Position numbers and translations under genes: made by a program. DNA of 64,000 nucleotides from Spinacia oleracea. Lineage: Eukaryota; Streptophyta; Magnoliopsida; Caryophyllales; Amaranthaceae. Under the pieces are notes generated by a model, which did no database searches, had not been told where the DNA came from, and saw only the letters and a program-made list of their open reading frames with translations. Numbering within the stretch: the stretch's first letter is position 1; every line of letters starts with the position of its first letter. The stretch spans positions 143,162,361-143,226,360 of the forward strand of contig NC_079492.1 of NCBI RefSeq assembly GCF_020520425.1, read 5' to 3'. Below, piece by piece: positions 49,410 to 61,361 of this stretch.

Positions 49410-50778
49410 TGTTAGGTTATGATACATATGAATAAACATAAATCATGCGGAAAAACCATAAAGCCAAGAAACATATTATTAACACATAATCGTTTAGCAT
49501 AATTCCGATGCATACACTTTGTAGCGTGCCCTCCCTAGCTGCGCCCGAACCGAACAAGAACAAGTCTTTAGGACTCCAAGTGTCGTCCCTCCGTAGATAG
49601 TCCACAGCACGTCCGGATCCGCCTTAAGCTTGACCAACTAGAATCGCCCTTAAGGTTACTAGGATTTTTGGCTAATTAGGTTGCAAGTGTTTGACTGGTT
49701 TTTTCTTAAAAATCTTACCTTTGAATACTTCAATATATCTCGTTAAATATGTGACCCTAGGCACTTATTTATAGAGTTTATGGAAAGGAATTATAATCTT
49801 ACTAGGATATGGATTTATTAATTAGAATCCTATTAGAACTCTAAATAATAAATTTAATCTTTTAGGATTAGGATTTAATCAATGCACGAATTCCGATAGC
49901 ATTAGGATTCGTTACGTACACGAGCACACACACGCATGCACGCCCGCACGCAGGCCTTGCGGCCCACGCCGAGCGCACAACGCATGAGGCCTCGCCTCGC
50001 AGCCCATCAGCTTGTCGTGCGCGCCCGCCAATGCTTGGCTGGGCCTGGCCTTGCGCTGGGCCTGGTCGAGCACTTGGCGTGTGGCTTGCTGGGTGTCGGC
50101 TTGGCTTTGTGCTGGGCCTTCGTCTAGCAAGCCTCGTCCGATGCTTATTCGTACGATACGCTTTCCGATTAAATTCCCGATTCCGGAATTCATTTCCGAT
50201 ACGAACAATATTTAATATTTCCGATTCCGGAATTAATTTCCGTTTCGAACAAATATTTAATATTTCCGTTTCCGGAATTATTTTCCGATTCCGGCAATAT
50301 TTCCATTTCCGGCAATATTTCCGATTCCGGCAATATTTCCATTTCCGATAATATTTTCCGATACGTACCATGTTTCCGTTTCCGGCAACATCTACGACTT
50401 GGATAATATTTATATTTCCGATACGATCCATATTTCCGTTTCCGGCAATATCATCGTTTCCAGAGTATTCATTTCTTGCTTGTGACGATCTCTGCTCCCA
50501 CTGAAACCAAGATCCGTCGATTCCGAATATCCATAGATGGAGTATTTAATGCCATTAAATACTTGATCCGTTTACGTACTATTTGTGTGACCCTACCGGT
50601 TCAGTCAAGAGTAAGCTGTGGATTAATATCATTAATTCCACTTGAACTGAAGCGGCCTCTAGCTAGGCATTCAGCTCACTTGATCTCACTGAATTATTAA
50701 CTTGTTAATTAATACTGAACCGTATTTATTAGACTTAACATTAAATGCATACTTGGAACAAGGGCGTTATTTCCTTCA
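49410..50778 (-). mobile_element. LTR of a (probably Copia-type) retrotransposon, minus orientation, 1369 bp
   Basis: On the minus strand it begins TGAAGGAAATAACGCCCTTG and ends ...CATAACCTAACA, so it has the TG...CA boundaries of an LTR, and the internal side carries a primer-binding-site-like sequence. 49920-50130 is GC-rich. 50165-50460 is a dense array of TTTCCG and ATTCCGGCAATA words. Assignment to Copia rests on the terminal sequence and primer site and is tentative. It is a fossil with no coding capacity of its own. Confidence 0.6.
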
Positions 50779-50786
50779 TGATATTC

Positions 50787-51022
50787 ATTGACTGAGATTT
50801 TCCGGCCATTAACTTGCACGTGAAAAGCACATGTGGCTTTTTTTTGGCTAACCACACTCAATTTCCCTCCAAAATTCTAAGCTTTAAAACCTGAAGTTGA
50901 AAAAAATATCGAAATAAAATCAAGTTTGAAAATCCAGGACTCGGAAAAATCAGTGGCTTTAGCCAACTTAAGCCACACGTGCTGCTCACGTGCAAGTCAA
51001 TAGCCGGAAAATCTCAGTCAAT
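50787..51022. repeat. 236-bp inverted repeat with ATTGACTGAGATTTTCCGGC arms
   Basis: The left arm (ATTGACTGAGATTTTCCGGC, then ACTTGCACGTG) is matched in inverted orientation by CACGTGCAAGTCAATAGCCG and AAAATCTCAGTCAAT on the right. The centre has GTGGCTTT / AAGCCAC pairs. It abuts the LTR remnant. It may be a MITE or the inner palindrome of the older element proposed for 47005-51145. Confidence 0.6.
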
Positions 51023-51277
51023 GCCGGAAACTTCCCTTAGGTCCTTTCTCGCAAAAAAAATTTACATTAAGGTGTGATTTCACAAAAAAAAAAATATATA
51101 TAAAGTCCTTTCTCGCAAAATTTGAGTTATAAAAGGTACTTTTTGGCAAATTTGACAAAAACTAATATGGAGTAAGAATTTGAACCAAAAAAAAATAGAA
51201 GTATTGCGGTTCTCGGTACCTACGTCCTTTGCTAGTTTTTTCCATCAAATGTTTGAGAAAGGGAAAATGAAATTGTA

Positions 51278-51680
51278 GGCCTTATTTAGTTGGGAGGAAT
51301 TGGAAGGAAAAGAAAAGAAAGGAAAGGAAAAATAACGTTTCTTGTGTTTGGTTCCAAAAAAATTATACGGGAAGCGGAAGGAAATGAAGGGAATTGGAAG
51401 GAAAGCTCCCTTTATAAAAGTTTCACTTTCCTTCCCTCCCAAAACTGGAGAAATTTGAAAGGAAAGAGAAAATTAAATCTGACAAACAAAATATTAAATT
51501 TTATACCCACGTTTTCCCTTCCCGTTTCTTCTCTTCCTTTACTATTGTTGTACCAAACATTGAATTCCTATCACTTCCTCTCATCATACCAAACATGGTA
51601 AAATGTATTATATTTCCTTTCCTTTCTTCTTTTCTCTTCCCTTTCTTTCTCCTTCCTTCCATTCCGTTACTATAGGAGTT
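51278..51680. mobile_element. Purine/pyrimidine-biased palindromic MITE
   Basis: The left arm is rich in GGAAGGAAAAGAAAAGAAAG and the right arm in CTTTCTTTCTCCTTCCTTCC, so the element folds on itself. It contains two further GGAAGG / CCTTCC pairs (51370-51440). The ends, GGCCTTATTTAGTTGG and the inverted CTATAGGAGTTG, match only loosely. The frames in it are low-complexity. Confidence 0.5.
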
Positions 51681-51992
51681 GTTTGGTTGACATACAAAAA
51701 CATGGGAAGTTAAAATTCCTATGAATTGCAAAGTGTGTGAGTTGTTTGGTTGACACTATTTTGATAAAATGGGGGAAGTGGAACTTCCTAGGAATTTCAA
51801 CTTCCCACAAAATGGGGGAATTTGCTTACCTAGTCCCCCCTAGGTAAGTAGAAATTCTCATGGGAAGTTACTTCCTACATTATTAACCAAACAACTCTAT
51901 GAAGTTCCCATGAATTTAATTAAGGAATTCATTTCCCATGAATTTGCATTTCATGGGAAATTTTACTTCTTATGTGAACCAAACGACACCTA
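51673..51992. mobile_element. MITE with TAGG(A/T)GT(T/C)GTTTGGTT ends (320 bp)
   Basis: The left end TAGGAGTTGTTTGGTTGACA and the inverted right end (GTGAACCAAACGACACCTA on the plus strand) pair. The interior has ATGGGAAGTT / AACTTCCCA inverted words around AATGGGGGAA. It may be hAT-like. The target duplication is not clear because it abuts the preceding MITE. Confidence 0.6.
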
Positions 51993-52560
51993 ATATTGAA
52001 TCAAATGAAGCCGTAGAGAAAGAGCCTAGGAAATAGCAACGACCACGGTCATAAATGGGTAACTGGCCAGCGTAATTTAAAAACTATTGGAAAGCGTGAA
52101 CAGAGAACAGAAACGACGCCAAGGAAATGTGAAAGAGGTACGCAGTTTGGGCGGGAAAAAGTGAAGAATAAGGTGTGTACAATTTGGGAGGAAAAAATGA
52201 CATCGGCGGTATTTCTTTTAGTAATAACTAGCTTTTAGCCCGTGCGATGCACGAATTCTATTTAATTGTTAAGATAAAATAAAACTTCTATACGTACCAA
52301 CTGCCATGTTTTATCTATTAGATCAGATTAGATTGTGATTTTGGATTGATTTTCATTTTATATTTATTTTTTAATTATTAGATTGTTACATTTTTGATGA
52401 AATTGTATATGCGTAATGTTAATAATTAATTAATAAAAATATCTACGTGGCACCTAATTATTTTTCAACGTGGCATTCGACTTTTTTAATTCAAAAGTAA
52501 TGTCGAAATCTTATTTTTCATTGGCCGAAACCATCAGATTTCCTACATTATCAATATTAA
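51993..52560. other. Spacer with a CCCGTGCGATGCACG palindromic word
   Basis: At 52228-52252 the stretch TTTTAGCCCGTGCGATGCACG occurs; a related CCCGTGCATGCACGG lies at 59488-59502. Such words are scattered in many plant genomes and mark a repeat family I cannot name. No gene was found. Confidence 0.3.
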
Positions 52561-53210
52561 CACTACAAGAAAATAAGCATTAAAAAATCAGTCGCTAAAC
52601 ATCAAAGTTCAGTCGCTAAACCCCTTTAACAACGAATTTGCGAATGATCTATTCCGTAGCTAAAGACCTGATCGCAAAATTTTAACTGTCTCAGTTTTGC
52701 GACCGAAAATTGTATCAGTTCTTAAATGGTAACCCACTAAATCCGTGTCAATTTAACGACGGATTGGGAATTTTTGTTATTTTGTGACCGGATTTTCTAG
52801 TCACTCTGTACAGACTAACACATTGTCAGTTCCTAATTTTGATTAGTTATTTCGTGACAATTTAGTGATTGTATCATGTGGTCACAAATTAACAACTAAT
52901 GATTTTGTGACAATTTAGTGACTGGATCATGTTGTAAAAACATTAATGACCGATGTTTGCAATCCATGAATTGGTACTGGCTAATTCCGTTTTAGTTTAG
53001 TTACTGAGTAATTTCGGTCATAAATTTGAGACAATGACGACTAATTTAATCCATCTTAAATTAATGACTGGAAAGCCGGTAACTTAAAAAAGACTAAACT
53101 TTTGACAAAACATACGACTAAATACAGTTGTTCCTATGTTGCAACTAACTTAGTCGTTTGTAAAGTAGCCACTTTCTTAATTTGTTGGTGACTGGATAAG
53201 TGTAGTATAA
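52561..53210. mobile_element. CACTA-like non-autonomous fragment
   Basis: It begins CACTACAAGAAAATAAGC, the canonical start of a CACTA terminal repeat. It is followed by repeated GTCGCTAAA, GTGACAATTTAGTGA and GACTGGAT words resembling subterminal repeats. The right end near 53190-53205 (GACTGGATAAGTGTAG) is diverged, and no 3-bp duplication was confirmed. There is no coding capacity. Confidence 0.5.
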
Positions 53211-53345
53211 TAATATTGCAATATAATACTTTAAATAACCTAACTTTTTTTGGGGTAAATAAATATTATATTAAAATAGAAGGAAATAGTGTTTCTACAA
53301 GCAAAAATACAAGCCATGATTTGCAACCCATAAAGAAAGACTAAT

Positions 53346-53840
53346 GTCACGGACGGGCTTTTTGACAGCCCGCGCGGCGCCTGAATCCCCGAGGCTTGAT
53401 CCAGGCCAGCCTACCCCATATGCGCAACAAGCATTGTACAACACAATAGTAGAGGAAACAACACGTAATGATACTAACCTGCACCAAGATACATGCATCA
53501 GTAAGGCATACAGGCTCATGGGAGTTGCCTCATATGGGACACGCTGGGCCTTAGCATCGGGAAAATGTCAACACGTGACATTAAGCTAGCCTAAAGAAAT
53601 ACAAGCTATAAAAACACAAGACAAAATAATAAAACTCGTAGCAAAGTCAACCATAGTCAACTATGGTAAAAAATGCCTAAAAATATCCCAAACACGATAA
53701 AGCTTAACTGCTGCCAATTCCCTGCTGCCTTACACCTGATCATAAAACTACAGTCAGGCCTACCAACATCAGTACATACGCATAGAACCTTAATTAGAGT
53801 CCCTGCCACCTTCTTCAAACTAGGCTAACCTTCTTCAGTA
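53346..53840. other. GC-richer segment starting TGTCACGGACGGGC, possibly LTR-derived
   Basis: The start resembles the first bases of some plant LTRs (TGTCACGGAC). The following 250 bp are GC-richer than the surroundings, with GCCCGCGCGGCGCCTGAATC. No matching end, second LTR or primer site was found, so the assignment is weak. Confidence 0.2.
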
Positions 53841-54308
53841 GCAGATAGAGCAGACCAAGCAGTAGATAAAGCATATCAAGGCTGACCAGAAAAGAGCAGG
53901 ACATAACATAATACATCAACGGTACAACTGAAAGGTCATTTGCAAAAGAACACCACCAGCAGACCAACTTCAACCTACAGAATTCGCAACAAAAGACCAG
54001 GACAACAGTATAAACAAAATACACAAGGATGTTTGCTTCTTCAAATACGCAATTATGATTTCATTACTCAAAGATTCCCAACATTTCCACAATTAAAAAT
54101 CATAAATAAATATCTAATAGTATGAAAACCAAAGAATAAATAACCAAACCTATTTGCAGATTGTAATTATAAATTAGAGAAATCAGAAATTTACAGCATA
54201 TTAGATAAATGGTAAAAACACAGTAATTAGATAAAACCATAATGCAGTGAAGATCGAGCATATGAGGAATCATTTAGGCAATATATCGTCATTTGCTTGC
54301 TCTTCCGC

Positions 54309-54641
54309 TTAATGCAGCTTTGGAGTCTCATCAGTAGGCTCATTAGCTATTCGGCTAAATTTTCTTGTTCCTTTATCCCTAAAACGAACTTTACCTACAA
54401 TCATATCTGCTAAAACCAAAGATGTGCTCGCGCTAAAAAATACTTTGTATGTGAAACTGAAAAAAGTGTTCAAATATCAAGTACAAAGCTATATTGATAA
54501 TTCTAATTATCCCCACTGAAACATAGAATAATATCTTATGAAAACCCAATATTGCTTATGCTCTTGCTCTGTGTCGACTAGTAAGCTGCTATAGGGAGAA
54601 GACCGAAAAGGCGACATCTTCAACAAAATAATTTACATACC
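54309..54641 (-). CDS. 3' end of an unidentified spliced gene (partial model)
   Basis: The last exon 54406-54309 reads DMIVGKVRFRDKGTRKFSR then IANEPTDETPKLH and stop. An upstream segment ending at 54641 (reading NDPSS, donor GTATGT) joins it in phase. Further upstream on the same strand, possible leader exons end in donors at 55819 and 58617. The protein-like basic segment and the clean acceptor (TTTTAGCAG) support a gene, but the start and middle exons could not be assembled and I do not recognise the family. Confidence 0.3.
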
Positions 54642-54659
54642 TGATGAAGGATCATTGTC

Positions 54660-56960
54660 TGTTCGATAGATCAAACCAAATTATACAGTTGAGAAGTAGA
54701 ACATAATTATGCCAACAGAGTCATATCAGAGAAAAATCTTCAGTTAAAAGCAATACATAGAAAACACCTATTTACACAATATTATCCTACAGCAATATTT
54801 AGTTTGCTTCAATGGAATACAACAGAGAGGAGTTGACACTGAGAATCTGCTAGCTTTGCTACTCAAAAGCCAGAGCAACAATAATACAGTATATAAATTC
54901 TCTCCTGGACAGAAGTAACCTGCATCATAGGAACAGAACGAGAAGCAGCCAACATGTAGCTGCCAGTCAAAACGAAATAGACAGCCCGTGGTGGCTTGGA
55001 GCATCAAGAAGATTTGATTATGCGCCCAAGGCTAAAAAATGCCTACAGTGAACTTTACTTCTAAACCCAACAGGCAACTTGCAAATGTGTAACAAGTTGA
55101 AACGACACAAGTCAACTAAAAGTTGACAAGGGGTTACCAAAAGCAAAGACAACCAGAGAGGGCAACAAAAAAAAAATCAATATTTAAAACATAATCACAT
55201 TTGCTAGTGCAGAAGCTAGCATTACCATTAGACACTGAAGAAGATGGAGATTAATGGTCAACAGCCCTCATGAAAGAGAAATCAGCACAAAACATATAGT
55301 ATAAAAGAAACACAATAGACTGCCTCTCCTACAGTATCGAGCTAATATACCCAACATAATTTCATTTCTAGTAATGTTAGACTATTGGTATAAAAAGGGC
55401 ACTCATGTTTACTGACCCTGTTCTACTAATCGTTTCAATTGGTAATCAAGCAATAATTATAGAAGTCTGATGTTTTAGTCACAATAGAAGATGAAAGTTA
55501 TTGAATTTGGATCCTAGAAATTAAACCCAATTCAGAATAAAAAGAAAGAAGATAATGAAATAAAAAAATTGGAACTTAATTATATATTAAAAAACACAAT
55601 TAGCAATTAGGAATACTAACCTAAATCGATCAAACCCTTCGCACAAACAAGAAAATTCACCTAATAGTTCCAGAAATAAATGATTGTGAAAAACATTAAG
55701 AAACAAGATTGAAGAAGTTCTACATATAACTCTCACAAATTTGGAATTCAAGATAACCCACGATTGACAAACAAACACAAATCCAGATTAAAATTAAACG
55801 AATACAATTGAATAATACCTCAATTCCAATACTACAATACAATTGCTTATCATTGTATCGACGGTGATAGCAATCTTGGCGTTTCGTCAGGGAGGTTCAT
55901 GCTTTTCTCTGAAATGTTTTTGGGGATAGAAGTATGAAATGTTTTTGGGGATAGAAAAATAGGAGTTAGGCGGTGAAGGGAAAGCCAATAAAACCTAATT
56001 GCAGTTTCCAATTTGCAAATATTATAGGATTTGTCGGAGGGGAAAAAAAATATGAAAATTAGAATTTCCCTCTCAAATTTTGAACTTCCAACTAAATGTT
56101 CAGTTTGCTTGATACGAAAATTTATTCTGAAGATAAACTTCCGATTCTTCGTGAATACAGAGTATAAGGAAATGCAAGTACATGAACATTGCATTAAACT
56201 TTTTACAATTCTTTTATTTCCATATTTTTTGGTTCACAATACACGTGTAGCCTAGGAGGCTAGGAGTATTAGTTAGGTTAAGAGGGGGTCATTAATTCCT
56301 AGATATGAGTATAATATAAATGTTCATAAATTTAAAAACACTTCATCTGTTCTTGAATATTCAGTCTTATTTGGATTTTTGACGCTATTTACAATTAAAG
56401 AGAATTTTCTAAATTATTTCAATTACTTATTCCAAAACATATTCATGAAAGATCTTGTTTTAATCGTTTCAACATGTAGTTTCACAATATTAAAAAAGTT
56501 ATAATTTTTATTATACATATTTGTAGATTTACGTTTAAATATTGAGTTGAAACGGTGAATAAATCAAAATAAGACTAATGTTTAAGAACGGGTGACGTAT
56601 AAATAATGGAGTAGGTCTCAAATAGGATCGTCATACACATAACATCGCTGGTTCTATCTTTAAAAAAACATAACTATAATTAAATAGTTTAAATTGGGAA
56701 ACTTGGAAGAAGATGGGTCTTGGAACAACAGAGAAGAGAAGAAAAGAGAAAGGATTTTTTTTTAAATAGTTAAATGTAGAGTATTGGGTGAATAAGGGCA
56801 TAACTGAAAAGGAGCTTCGGAGCACTAACGGCCGTTAAATCCTGGATTACGCTTAATTTTAAAATCCTGGCCGTTAAAATTAAGCGTTAAAACTTAAAAT
56901 TAACACGTGTTATGATGGGAGCCAAAAACAGTTATCCCATCGGAGCACTAACGGCCGTTA
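54660..56960. other. Region of possible introns of the unidentified minus-strand gene
   Basis: A leader-like minus-strand exon may end at 55819 (GAG before GTATTA). Short direct repeats occur at 55912-55960 (GAAATGTTTTTGGGGATAGA twice) and at about 56818 and 56942 (CGGAGCACTAACGGCCGTTA). No confident coding exon was found. Confidence 0.3.
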
Positions 56961-56973
56961 AATCCAGGGGAAT

Positions 56974-57900
56974 TTGATGCATTTTTGGAAAAATAGGGGT
57001 ATATTATGTTGTTTGAAAACAGAGGGGTTTAATTCTAATGACTGTTTTAACATCATTACTGTAGGGGAAATAGATTGGACCTTCTTCTCCCAGAGAGATT
57101 TATTCCTGGCACACAATACCATAAACAGCAGCAAGAACTACAGCAAAAATAACTTGTCTTCTTGCTTTAGGTCCTGTCTCTTCTGTCAACCCATCTGAGC
57201 AGTTGGTGTCAGTTCCTATTTCCTGCACTAATCCCTACTCATGATAGGACTTCTTTAGTGAAGCTCTTACTGTAACAACACTTAAAGAAGAGATGGGTGT
57301 CGGATTCATCATGCAGACCACATACTAAGCACATAGTGTCACAGCACACTCCTAATTTATGCAATCTGTCCTGAGTTTGAAATCTCCCCAATTGTGCTAA
57401 CCATTCTTTTATACTTAGGGATAGACCGTCTGTTCCAGATAGCCTTTGCCCATGGCGCCTTTGATGCACTTCCAATTACCACCTTGTACGCTTTCTGGAT
57501 AGAGTAGTTACTCCCAGCAGGCCAAGAGCTGATGTCATTTTCCTTCAATACAACCTTAACTTTGCACCTAAACTTTCAGACCCAACTTGCAGCCATTGAT
57601 AGATCATAGTTCCACCAGTCTGCACTCTTGATATAGAATGATTGAACTCACTTGACCCAAAGGGTGTCCTCTACAATCTTCCCCATATACCTACCCTCAA
57701 GTCCTCAACTGCCTTATTTCAAATTAACAAGTTCCTTACCCCCAAACCTCCACTATTTTTAGACGTACAAACCTTATCCCACTGAATGTACCCTGTCTTG
57801 TGGCTGTCACCAGTCCCATGCTATAGGTAATTCCTAATTTCCTACCCATTCTCACAAATACTTCGCCATCATAGGGGCTTGAAAAACCTCTAAACCTAAG
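56974..57900 (-). mobile_element. LINE (L1-type) 3' fragment with reverse-transcriptase tail
   Basis: The minus strand, in more than one frame, gives the order typical of the C-terminal part of plant LINE polymerases. It runs WDKVCTSKNSGGLGVRNLL, then KENDISSWPAG and YSIQKAYKVVIGSASKAPW, then AKAIWNRRSIPKYKRMV. The zinc-binding segment (zf-RVT) follows: WLAQLGRFQTQDRLHKLG and CLVCGLHDESDTHLFFKC. After it comes a degraded tail to about 56974. The fragment lacks the endonuclease and the catalytic core of the reverse transcriptase. It has at least two frame changes (near 57450 and 57720) and a stop after GVRNLLI. It is 5'-truncated and dead. Confidence 0.85.
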
Positions 57901-59611
57901 AATTCTCTTATGCAACTTCTAATTGTTGTCAACAAAAATTGGCTGTAAGACAAATGTAATGTTGCCAAGAGTGCACCAACCTCCAATATGAATAGTGAAA
58001 TAAACACAACCGGCAACATTCAACAACATTGTTTTTATTCTTTCCCTATCAGGATAATTCAAAGAAAAAATTGTCCAGTAATAGTGTCCCGACTAAATGG
58101 CTTAAAGCCAGGGTTAGCTCTAGAAATCATTCTCCTAAATCAATCAATCACAAAACTTTTGACAGAATCATACAAAAAGCTTAAGGAACACTAAGAGCAA
58201 AACGAACAAGAACTGAAAGTAACTAAACCAACAAGCTTACAAACTAAAAGAATAAAACCTACCCATTGTTGCACAAACTGCAATAAAATTCAGCAAAAAC
58301 CTAAATTTGGGTTTCTCTCAATACCAAAGAATACAACTTGCATCACGTTTTCAACCAACTAAACTATCTAATTTATATATCAGCATTTTAAAATTAGTCT
58401 TTACGATGAACCCTAAAATTCAAAATTACCCAAATAAAATCATCAAACAATTTGAGCGAATTAATTACCATGAACCCTTGAATTAAGCTCAACCAGTGAA
58501 CATGCCTACTCAACAATTAAGCTCCCAAATCAACTTATTGATTTCATCATGTAGAAAATAACGTATGATATTGTAAAACTAATTTAGGCATTGAATGAAA
58601 CATGAAGAACTAACCTGGGACTACCAAAGCAGTGCAGAGAACAAAAGAATGGTGGCAATACAGAGCTCTCCGCTATTGAGGGTGTAGTTTATACTATGCG
58701 ATGCTATGACGGTATGATCCAAAGTTTCAGGTTTCAACTGTAGTCGAAAATATACCAAGTAGAAGCCTTGAGGGCAATGACTAAAGATGGCTTCGGGCGA
58801 ATCGAATCGGGTTTCGGGCCGAGCCCATGTGCCGTAACCAAACGGGGCGGGCCAATGCTAGACCCGCTCTCCATCGGGACGGATCAGGCTGAAAAGGTCA
58901 AAATAAAAAATAGGGCATAGGCTCATGGGATATCGGACTGTTGTGTCTAAGCCTAATTTGTAATAAATTTAACGTGCGTTGTCGAGTCGTGTCCTGCCTT
59001 GTCGTGCTTTTTCAAAAAATCCCGTCACACGGCCCACAATTTCATGCTCATGTCGGGTCGTGCTTTATTCGTGCCCGTGCCGTGCCGGTTTTTTCATGTC
59101 GGGTCGGTTTGATCTTTACTTGAGGTGGCTGTCTGGCAGTTCACATGTTGGCTCACTTGGCTTGGTTGGGTCGTGAGTTGGTCGTGTTGTGAGTCAGTCC
59201 AGTTGGCAACTTGGCACCGTGGTGTACGTAAGCGTAATTAGATGACGAACTAGGGTTCTTATGACTTGATGAACAACTTTAGGTATTCTCTTTGAATTTT
59301 TAAAATACTTATCTAAAATTGAATTAATTTTATTGAGACTTTGGGCCAAATTTCTAAGGAACACGCAACTTTGAAAGCGGCTTGTGTTGGATTATTGTTG
59401 GGACTAACTCAATCAAGGCCAATTCAGTTCATCCATAGGTAACTCGGTCCAAAAGTCACCTCTAAATAACTAGAACTATATTAGCTCCCGTGCATGCACG
59501 GTTATTTTAAAATTGTTATTTGCCCATATTTTTATAAAATATTAACTGAAATATTATCCCTAAATCTATCGCATAATTAATAAATCTCGAACGTACTCAT
59601 TTTATCATATA
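57901..59611. other. Spacer with a CCCGTGCCGTGCC-rich repeat piece
   Basis: 58617-58720 on the minus strand looks like a leader exon with a GTTAGT donor. 58790-59170 is GC-richer with CGGGTCGTG, CCCGTGCCGTGCCGG and TCATGTCGGGTCGG words, similar in kind to 16440-16625. The frames here are composition artefacts. No gene was confirmed. Confidence 0.3.
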
Positions 59612-59869
59612 CTTCCTCCGTTCTTATTTACATGATACAATTGGAATTTCGACACTATTCACATAATCTCCTTTGACTTTCTTTTGTGATTTATACTTAA
59701 GAAAAAACATTGTCGTGTGGGGTCTTATTAAATTCGTCTCAATAAATATTTTTTAAATATCAACTTTTTTATAATTCTTCTTATCCATTATTGAAGATAT
59801 TAATGTTTGAAATCGTGCATCGGCAAAGGTGCTCAAATAATTGTGTCATTTAAAAAAGAACAGAGGAAG
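59612..59869. mobile_element. Stowaway-type MITE (258 bp)
   Basis: The ends CTTCCTCCGTTCTTATTTAC and the inverted AAAAAAGAACAGAGGAAG are flanked by TA (59610-59611 and 59870-59871). Confidence 0.75.
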
Positions 59870-59939
59870 TACAAAGTAATATAGTATTTTCATCCTACTA
59901 CGTATACCTCTGATTTTCTCGCATGACGTGACCCGGCCT

Positions 59940-61170
59940 ATTGTTAAGCAACACACGGATGGTGCAGGCGCGTGCACATAGAGGAAGGTGCACCTGCACC
60001 AAAACGCAGAAAAATAAGAACAAACGCAAAAATGTAAAAAACCCACAAAAAACGTAAAAGAATTTAATACACTAAAAAGAAAGAACATCAGAAAGTAAAC
60101 GAAAAGAACAATAAGTAAAACAGCAAAAAACAATCATATTAAAAACCAAAAAGCTACAAAGAAGAAAAGAACGATTTCACTGTCCTAATAAACTATAAAA
60201 AGAACAAGTACTTTAAAAAATAACAAGTACCTTGAAAAAGACCATGATAAATGCAACAATAGAAGACAAAAAAAACGTAAAATAACATAATACACTAAAA
60301 AGAAAGAACATCAGGAAGTAAACGATAAGAACAATATGAAAAAAAGGAAAGAACAATCATATTAAAAACCAAAAAGGTACAAAGAAGAAAAGAACGATTT
60401 CTCTGTCCTAATAAACTGTAAAAAGAGCAAGTACTTTAAAAAATAACAAGTACTTTAAAAAAGAACATGAAAATGCAACAATAGAACACACAAAAAAAGT
60501 ATCGATAATGAAAAAAAATACCTAGAAAAGAACAAAAACAAAAATAAAAGAAAAGAACAAATAATTCAAGAACAAAAACAAAGATTTTATATGCCTTCAA
60601 AAAAAATCGCTTTTTTTTCTATGAAAAAAAATCGCTTTCTTTTTCTATGAAAATATGCCTTCAAAAAAGAAATCAACGAAAAGAACAGCAGGAACATAAT
60701 AAAAAGAAAAAAACCGCCAAACAGAAGTTTTTCTATGAAAATATGGAACGTGGCAAGAAAAAAACCCGCAAAACATAAGTTTTCCTATGAAAAATGGAAC
60801 GTGGCAGGTAATTTCTCTCTCCTCAATATCTTTTATTAAAAAAAATTAAATAAGTTATTTCTCTCTCCTTCAAAATTAAAAAATAGATTACTGATTGAAA
60901 TATAAAAATTTAAAAATACAATTAAAGTAAAAAACAGTAATAAAAATCAAATTTAAAAATAATAACATCAACGTTTTACAAGCTAAAAAAAAGAACATAA
61001 TCACTCATGAAAAAGAACACAAATGCGATTCAAACGAACATCATTTTCTTTCTACTTATCAGTCAAAAGAACAAAAAGAAAGGACGAAAAGAACAACAAA
61101 AATAGAATAAAAGGGAAACAAAAGTTGAAATTCAAAAATACTGTAGCAGTTATTTTCTCTCTCCTCAGTT
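59940..61170. repeat. AAAGAAC-rich region with a ~223-bp direct duplication
   Basis: The strand is extremely A-rich, with the word AAAGAAC or AAAAGAACA occurring dozens of times. ACTAAAAAGAAAGAACATCA at 60071 recurs at 60294, with the following ~180 bp repeated, including AAGAACGATTTC(A/T)CTGTCC. The left boundary has GGTGCACCTGCACC near 59986. It continues into the pseudogene below, whose introns are rich in the complementary word, so both seem parts of one element. Confidence 0.6.
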
Positions 61171-61175
61171 TTTCT

Positions 61176-61361
61176 TATATAAATAGCTAATTTATTGCGA
61201 CATTCATTTTCACACTCAACCTACATGCAATTGAACTTCAACCGACCAATAATCAAAAAATTCTCAAAAACCTCTCAAATTCTTACAAATCCGAAACAAA
61301 AAAATTGCAATTCTACTATTTTCACTCTAAAAAATTCGCCAATTTTTTATTTGAAGTGATA
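61176..61361 (+). promoter_or_regulatory. TATA promoter and leader of the Lys/Glu-rich pseudogene
   Basis: TATATAAATA at 61176-61185 is followed by TTCACACTCAACCTACATGC and a CAACC/CTCAAAA leader up to the ATG at 61362. Spacing is normal for a plant core promoter with a ~150-nt leader. Confidence 0.45.

Noticed and set aside
49868-50431. 187-codon minus-strand frame and overlapping plus-strand frames
   Set aside because: They lie within the LTR over its GC-rich block and TTCCG word array; the peptides are repeats of Arg/Lys/Asn/Tyr and composition artefacts.
53346-53840. Complete LTR or small terminal-repeat retrotransposon
   Set aside because: Only a TGTCACGG-type start is seen; there is no matching end, target duplication or second copy, so it is kept as a weak note only.
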